Below, piece after piece: positions 30,385 through 33,819 of a DNA stretch of 33,819 nt. The translations under genes were made by a program, and so were the position numbers. The notes beneath the pieces were generated by a model. That model did not search any database and was not told the DNA's origin. It saw nothing but the letters and a program-made list of their open reading frames with translations. This stretch comes from Clostridiales bacterium. GTDB lineage: Bacteria > Bacillota > Clostridia > Oscillospirales > Oscillospiraceae. Where the stretch lies: positions 29,895 to 63,713 of the forward strand of contig JAJQBL010000029.1 of the NCBI GenBank assembly GCA_021203325.1, given 5' to 3'. How positions within the stretch are numbered: position 1 is the stretch's first letter; every line of letters starts with the position of its first letter.

Positions 30385-30828
30385 ATGAAATTATCCAGAT
30401 CTCCCTGGCTGATCCACTACGATTGCTCCAGCTGCAACGGCTGCGACATTGAGGTCCTGGCCGCCACCATGCCCCGCTACGACCTGGAACGCTTCGGCAT
30501 TATCAACTCCGGCGACCCCATGCACGCGGACATTCTGCTGACCACCGGCGGCTGCAATTCCCAGAACGCCCCGGTGCTGAAACAGATTTACGACCAGATG
30601 CCCGACCCCAAGGTGGTGGTGGCGGTGGGCACCTGCGCCTGCACCGGCGGCATCTTTAAGTCGTGCTACAACATTCAGGGGGGTACCGACACGGTGATTC
30701 CGGTGGATGTGTATGTCACCGGCTGTGCGGCCCGGCCCCAGTCCATCATTGACGGGGTGGTGCAGGCCCTGGCCATCCTGGACAAAAAATATGAGGCCTA
30801 TACCGAAGACCCAAAGGAGGGCATCTGA
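30385..30828 (+). CDS. echC: Ech-type hydrogenase small subunit EchC (NuoB-like)
   Basis: This 147-residue iron-sulfur subunit carries the proximal [4Fe-4S] cluster. The likely ligands are Cys17 and Cys20 (CNGCDIE), a cysteine of GTCACTGG (Cys84) and Cys114 of GCAARP. The last motif has AA where many relatives have a Pro (GCPPRP). An extra Cys14 precedes the first pair. The size is normal for EchC/CooL/HycG. AGGAGG lies nine bases before ATG 30385. It pairs with EchE to form the catalytic dimer. Confidence 0.93.
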   Translation: MKLSRSPWLIHYDCSSCNGCDIEVLAATMPRYDLERFGIINSGDPMHADILLTTGGCNSQNAPVLKQIYDQMPDPKVVVAVGTCACTGGIFKSCYNIQGGTDTVIPVDVYVTGCAARPQSIIDGVVQALAILDKKYEAYTEDPKEGI

Positions 30829-30831
30829 GCG

Positions 30832-31173
30832 ATGGCGAAACTGACTTACAAGGTGGACGACATTGACATTGGCGAGCTGATGCCCCGCTGCGCGGCCTAC
30901 AAGGGCTACGGCTGGCGGCTGTGCCAGATTCACAGCGTCCGCACGAAAATCGGCTACGAGCTGACCTATTCCCTGGCCAAGGATTATGAGCTGCACAACT
31001 TCCGTGTCACCGTGGAGGAGATGGAGGAGGTGCCCAGCATCACCCCCATCTACGCCTGCGCGTGGATGTATGAAAATGAGATTGCGGAGCTGTTCGGGGT
31101 CAACATTGAGAACATTCGGCTGAACTACGACCGGAAGCTGTACAAGCTGAACGTCCAGACGCCGTTTAAGTGA
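30832..31173 (+). CDS. echD: Ech-type hydrogenase subunit EchD (NuoC-like)
   Basis: This 113-residue hydrophilic subunit has no cysteine cluster. The C-terminal YACAWMYENEIAELFGVNIENI matches the NuoC/30-kDa motif (E-R-E-x-x-D/E-x-F-G). It is the structural bridge of the peripheral arm. The gene starts three bases past echC, with AAAGGAGG upstream. The length is typical of EchD, shorter than complex I NuoC. Confidence 0.9.
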   Translation: MAKLTYKVDDIDIGELMPRCAAYKGYGWRLCQIHSVRTKIGYELTYSLAKDYELHNFRVTVEEMEEVPSITPIYACAWMYENEIAELFGVNIENIRLNYDRKLYKLNVQTPFK

Positions 31174-31188
31174 GCGAGGTGTGCTGAG

Positions 31189-32268
31189 ATGAGTAAGAAA
31201 AGTGTGGTACCCTTTGGCCCTCAGCATCCGGTTCTGCCGGAGCCGCTCCATCTGGACCTGGTTCTGGAGGACGAAAAGGTGGTGGACGTGATTCCGGAGA
31301 TCGGATTCATCCACAGAGGGCTGGAACACCTGGTGGACAAGCGGGATTTTAAGGATTACGTCTATGTGGCGGAGCGCATCTGCGGCATCTGCTCCTTCAT
31401 GCACGGCATGGGCTATTGCGAGTCCATCGAGTACGGCATGGGCATTGAGATTCCCAACCGGGCCAAATACCTGCGCACCATCTGGGCGGAGATGAGCCGC
31501 GTCCATTCCCACCTGCTGTGGCTGGGCCTGCTGGCGGACGGCTTTGGCTTCGAGGCCCTGTTTAACGAGTGCTGGCGGATTCGGGAGGACGTGCTGGATA
31601 TACTGGAGGCGTCCACCGGCGGCCGCTGCATCTTCTCGGTCAATAACGTGGGCGGCGTCATCAAGGATATGGACAGCGCCATGCTCCACGGGTTTGTGGA
31701 GAAGTTTGACAAAATCGAGCGGGACCTCCACGACGTGGTGGACACCTTCCTGAACGACTACACGGTAAAGAGCCGTCTGGTGGGGGTGGGCAACCTGACC
31801 AAACAGGCTGCCCTGGGCCTGGGGGCCTGCGGCCCCATGGCCAGAGCCTCCGGCCACGCGCTGGATATGCGGATGCTGGGCTATGCCGCCTATGGCGATT
31901 TGGATGTGAAGATCGCCACCTCGGAGGGCTGCGACTGCTACGCCCGGACGGAGGTGCGTATCCAGGAGATTTTCAACGCCATTGACCTGATTCGTCAGGC
32001 GGTGGACAAAATCCCGGCGGGTGATTTGATCGTTCCGGTGAAGGGCAACCCCACCGGCGAGTTTATGGTGCGGATGGAGCAGCCCAGGGGCGAAGCCTGC
32101 TACTACACCAAGGGCAACGGCACCCCCTATCTGGACCGGTTCCGCGTCCGCACCCCAACCTTTGCCAACATTCCCGCCATGGCGGAGATTATGAAAGGCT
32201 GCGACGTGGCGGATATTCCGATGATCATCCTGACCATTGACCCCTGCGTCAGCTGTACGGAGAGGTGA
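31189..32268 (+). CDS. echE: Ech-type [NiFe] hydrogenase large subunit EchE
   Basis: This is the 359-residue catalytic subunit. The N-terminal nickel motif RICGICSFMHG gives Cys65 and Cys68, and the C-terminal motif DPCVSCTER gives Cys353 and Cys356; all four Ni ligands are intact, so this is a hydrogenase and not complex I NuoD. The protein ends exactly at CTER with no C-terminal extension, so the endopeptidase step needed by most [NiFe] enzymes should not apply, as reported for CooH. It makes H2 from reduced ferredoxin, or the reverse. The GFIHRGLE and SRVHSHLLWLG motifs are family-typical. It lies in the middle of the operon. Confidence 0.95.
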   Translation: MSKKSVVPFGPQHPVLPEPLHLDLVLEDEKVVDVIPEIGFIHRGLEHLVDKRDFKDYVYVAERICGICSFMHGMGYCESIEYGMGIEIPNRAKYLRTIWAEMSRVHSHLLWLGLLADGFGFEALFNECWRIREDVLDILEASTGGRCIFSVNNVGGVIKDMDSAMLHGFVEKFDKIERDLHDVVDTFLNDYTVKSRLVGVGNLTKQAALGLGACGPMARASGHALDMRMLGYAAYGDLDVKIATSEGCDCYARTEVRIQEIFNAIDLIRQAVDKIPAGDLIVPVKGNPTGEFMVRMEQPRGEACYYTKGNGTPYLDRFRVRTPTFANIPAMAEIMKGCDVADIPMIILTIDPCVSCTER

Positions 32269-32274
32269 CAGACC

Positions 32275-33438
32275 ATGGGATTGATGACATTTGCGAAGGT
32301 GGCCGTGCGCAATCTGTTCTCCAAGCCGTACACCACCAACTACCCCTATGAACCGGCGGTCTATCCGGAGCGTTCCCGGGGCCGCATCCTGCTGGACCAC
32401 AGCAAGTGCGTCCTGTGCGGCCTGTGCAGCACCCATTGCCCCACGGACACCATTTTTATCGACCGGAAGGCCGGCACCTGGAACATGAACCGCTTTGACT
32501 GCGTCCAGTGCGGCAACTGCGTGAAGGTCTGCCCCAAATCGGCCCTGTCCATCGTCCCCGGTTACTTTACCCCCAACAGGGAAAAGCTGATTGAGACGAA
32601 CCAAATCAAGGCCCCCGCCGCCTTCACCGGCAAAACCACGGAGCCCGGCGCGATTCCCACCGGCCCGGCCATGGCTGTGCCCGTGGTCAGCGACGCCTGC
32701 ATCCTCTGCGGCGCCTGCGCGGCCCAGTGCCCCGCCGGGGCCATCACCGTGGGTGACGGCTGGTCCGTGAACGCGGAGGCCTGCCTGGGCTGTGAGGGCT
32801 GCATCTCCACCTGCCCGGAGAACGCCCTGACCATGAAGAGCGCCGTGGCCCCCGGCCACGAGGCCGCCATGGCCGCCTCCGACAAGGAGTGGGGCGTGCA
32901 GCGGAAGCTGGGCCGCCGGCCCTATGTGCCCCAGTTCGACAAGGACGGGGAGGAGATTCCCGTCCCCGCCTGCACCCTGCCGGACTATGTGGATGAGTGG
33001 GCCGACCTGCCGGTGTCCACGCCGGAGAACTGCGTGTACTGCGGCCTCTGCTCCAAGCAGTGCCCCAAGGGCGCCATCGTGGTGGACCGGAAGGAAAAGA
33101 TTTGGGAAGTGGACAACGCCGAGTGTATCCGCTGCGGCATCTGCGTGGAGAACTGCCCGAAGGGTGCCCTGACCCTGCCCGACGTCACCATGGACGTCCC
33201 TGCAGAGGAAGAGGCGGACTTCATCATCGCCTGCCTGGAGCCGGGCTATAATGACGAGTTTGTGGACCTGCCCAGAAAGGGCGACGCGTGCGTGTACTGC
33301 TCGCTGTGCGCGAAGAAGTGCCCCGCCGGTGCGCTGACCGTGGACCGCAAGACCAAGACCTGGACGGTGGACAACGAGCTGTGCGTCCGCTGCGGCGTCT
33401 GCGCTGGTGTGTGCCCCAAGAAGTGCATTGACCTTTAA
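32275..33438 (+). CDS. echF: Expanded EchF-like polyferredoxin with eight [4Fe-4S] motifs
   Basis: This 387-residue subunit is in the position of EchF, which usually has about 120-180 residues and two [4Fe-4S] clusters. Residues 1-100 are EchF-like (SKPYTTNYPYEP, then CVLCGLCSTHCP and CVQCGNCVKVCP). Three further two-cluster modules follow: CILCGACAAQCP/CLGCEGCISTCP, CVYCGLCSKQCP/CIRCGICVENCP and CVYCSLCAKKCP/CVRCGVCAGVCP. All eight CxxCxxCxxxCP motifs are complete. Modules 3 and 4 share phrases (VDRK..W.VDN..C.RCG.C), which points to recent duplication. The extra clusters would make an electron wire or store to soluble ferredoxins. A fused separate polyferredoxin is the alternative. The gene closes the ech operon before hypF. 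Confidence 0.88.
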   Translation: MGLMTFAKVAVRNLFSKPYTTNYPYEPAVYPERSRGRILLDHSKCVLCGLCSTHCPTDTIFIDRKAGTWNMNRFDCVQCGNCVKVCPKSALSIVPGYFTPNREKLIETNQIKAPAAFTGKTTEPGAIPTGPAMAVPVVSDACILCGACAAQCPAGAITVGDGWSVNAEACLGCEGCISTCPENALTMKSAVAPGHEAAMAASDKEWGVQRKLGRRPYVPQFDKDGEEIPVPACTLPDYVDEWADLPVSTPENCVYCGLCSKQCPKGAIVVDRKEKIWEVDNAECIRCGICVENCPKGALTLPDVTMDVPAEEEADFIIACLEPGYNDEFVDLPRKGDACVYCSLCAKKCPAGALTVDRKTKTWTVDNELCVRCGVCAGVCPKKCIDL

Positions 33439-33454
33439 CCATTGACCTCATTCG

Positions 33455-33479
33455 CCGCCGGTGGGCCTCCCACCGGCGG
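33455..33479 (+). terminator. Strong hairpin between echF and hypF
   Basis: CCGCCGGTGGG, a three-base loop and the complement form an 11-bp stem 16 bp past echF. ACTTTCC follows, a weak T-tract, so it probably attenuates rather than stops transcription into hypF. Confidence 0.65.
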
Positions 33480-33503
33480 ACTTTCCAATCGGGGAGGGAT
33501 TCC

Positions 33504-33819
33504 ATGGCTGATGCAACGGAGCGTATCACCGTATATGGCATGGTGCAGGGCGTCGGATTCCGCCCCTTTGTGGCCCGTCTGGCGGAGGAGATGGGGGTGC
33601 GGGGCCTCGTCCGCAACAGCGGCGGCATTGTGACCGCCGAGGTGACGGCGGAGCAGTCTGTGCTGAATCGTTTTGTGGAGCGGCTGGAAGGGGAGTGCCC
33701 CTTCGGGGGGCGCATCGACCGGATTGCGCGGGAGACGCTGCCCACCCGGCAGGACAGAGCGTTCTCCATTGTGGAGAGCGAGGCTGCCGCCGGGGAACCG
33801 CCCCTGATTCCCCCCGACC
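33504..33819 (+). CDS. hypF: Hydrogenase maturation carbamoyltransferase HypF (partial)
   Basis: ATG 33504 has GGGGAGGG seven bases upstream. The 105 visible residues form the acylphosphatase domain: ITVYGMVQGVGFRPFVARLAEE with the catalytic Arg of GFRPF, then VRNSGGIVTAEV with its Asn. The linker toward the zinc-finger domain (ending IPPD) is reached before the window ends. HypF forms the CN ligands of the [NiFe] centre from carbamoyl phosphate, with HypE. Its place after echABCDEF shows that the locus carries its own maturation genes; the rest (probably hypCDE/AB) would lie downstream. The gene is cut by the window edge. Confidence 0.93.
   Translation, partial: MADATERITVYGMVQGVGFRPFVARLAEEMGVRGLVRNSGGIVTAEVTAEQSVLNRFVERLEGECPFGGRIDRIARETLPTRQDRAFSIVESEAAAGEPPLIPPD

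Noticed and set aside
30391-32859. 822-aa minus-strand ORF antisense to echC-echF
   Set aside because: It is His/Gly/Gln/Val-rich with no domain, and it lies opposite well-conserved hydrogenase genes. It is a GC-skew shadow.
27583-33438. Complex I (nuo) operon
   Set aside because: EchE keeps all four nickel-ligand cysteines (RICGIC and DPCVSC), which NuoD lacks, and hypF follows.

Overview
The window is GC-rich DNA that reads as a spore-forming, anaerobic, gut-type Firmicute (class Clostridia), most likely the Oscillospiraceae/Flavonifractor-Oscillibacter area. The grounds are cotJ spore-coat genes, a group 4 (Ech-type) [NiFe] hydrogenase, strong GGAGG ribosome binding sites, near-consensus sigma-A promoters and the gene content as a whole. 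The genus is an inference. No tRNA, rRNA, CRISPR array, insertion sequence or prophage was seen.

Region 1 (1-7182). After the tail of an RCC1-repeat gene comes a six-gene minus-strand operon. It starts at a perfect TTGACA-17-TATAAT promoter and ends at a 16-bp hairpin terminator. It encodes, in order of transcription: a zinc-ribbon/TPR-like protein; a zinc-ribbon membrane protein with SYTPG octapeptide repeats; a zinc-ribbon, single-pass protein with a C-type-lectin-like ectodomain; a GH3 (NagZ-like) lipoprotein; a zinc-ribbon/SPFH/SHOCT protein; and a small membrane protein. Two of these genes are split exactly at 7-nt homopolymers (A7 and G7). The layout recalls envelope-surveillance loci such as B. 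subtilis ydjFGHI, but the combination is unfamiliar to me and is the best candidate for an undescribed system.

Region 2 (7205-11650). luxS-mtnN-add plus a Nim/PNPOx-like flavoprotein form a minus-strand operon for S-adenosylhomocysteine recycling, AI-2 precursor formation and purine salvage. Diverging from it are trmN6-like and rsmI, two RNA methyltransferase genes.

Region 3 (11661-18509). A LysR regulator is divergent from a GPH-family symporter, which is followed by three alpha/beta hydrolases: a cytoplasmic esterase, a lipoprotein esterase and a subtype-B-tannase-like enzyme. This looks like a substrate-inducible locus for taking up and de-esterifying plant phenolic or sugar esters.

Region 4 (18561-19779). 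A spore-coat operon holds a CotJA-CotJB fusion and CotJC, preceded by a sigma-K-like promoter.

Region 5 (19785-27267). Housekeeping and accessory genes: type-4 uracil-DNA glycosylase; der-plsY-gpsA-HAD phosphatase-DUF188 (ribosome assembly and phospholipid synthesis); a MATE exporter with a palindrome at its predicted transcription start; and a membrane-anchored GH25 muramidase.

Region 6 (27357-33819). The echABCDEF operon for a membrane-bound, ferredoxin-linked, ion-translocating [NiFe] hydrogenase is preceded by a highly structured leader of about 190 nt. Its EchF is expanded to eight [4Fe-4S] motifs. It is followed by the maturation gene hypF, which is cut by the window end.
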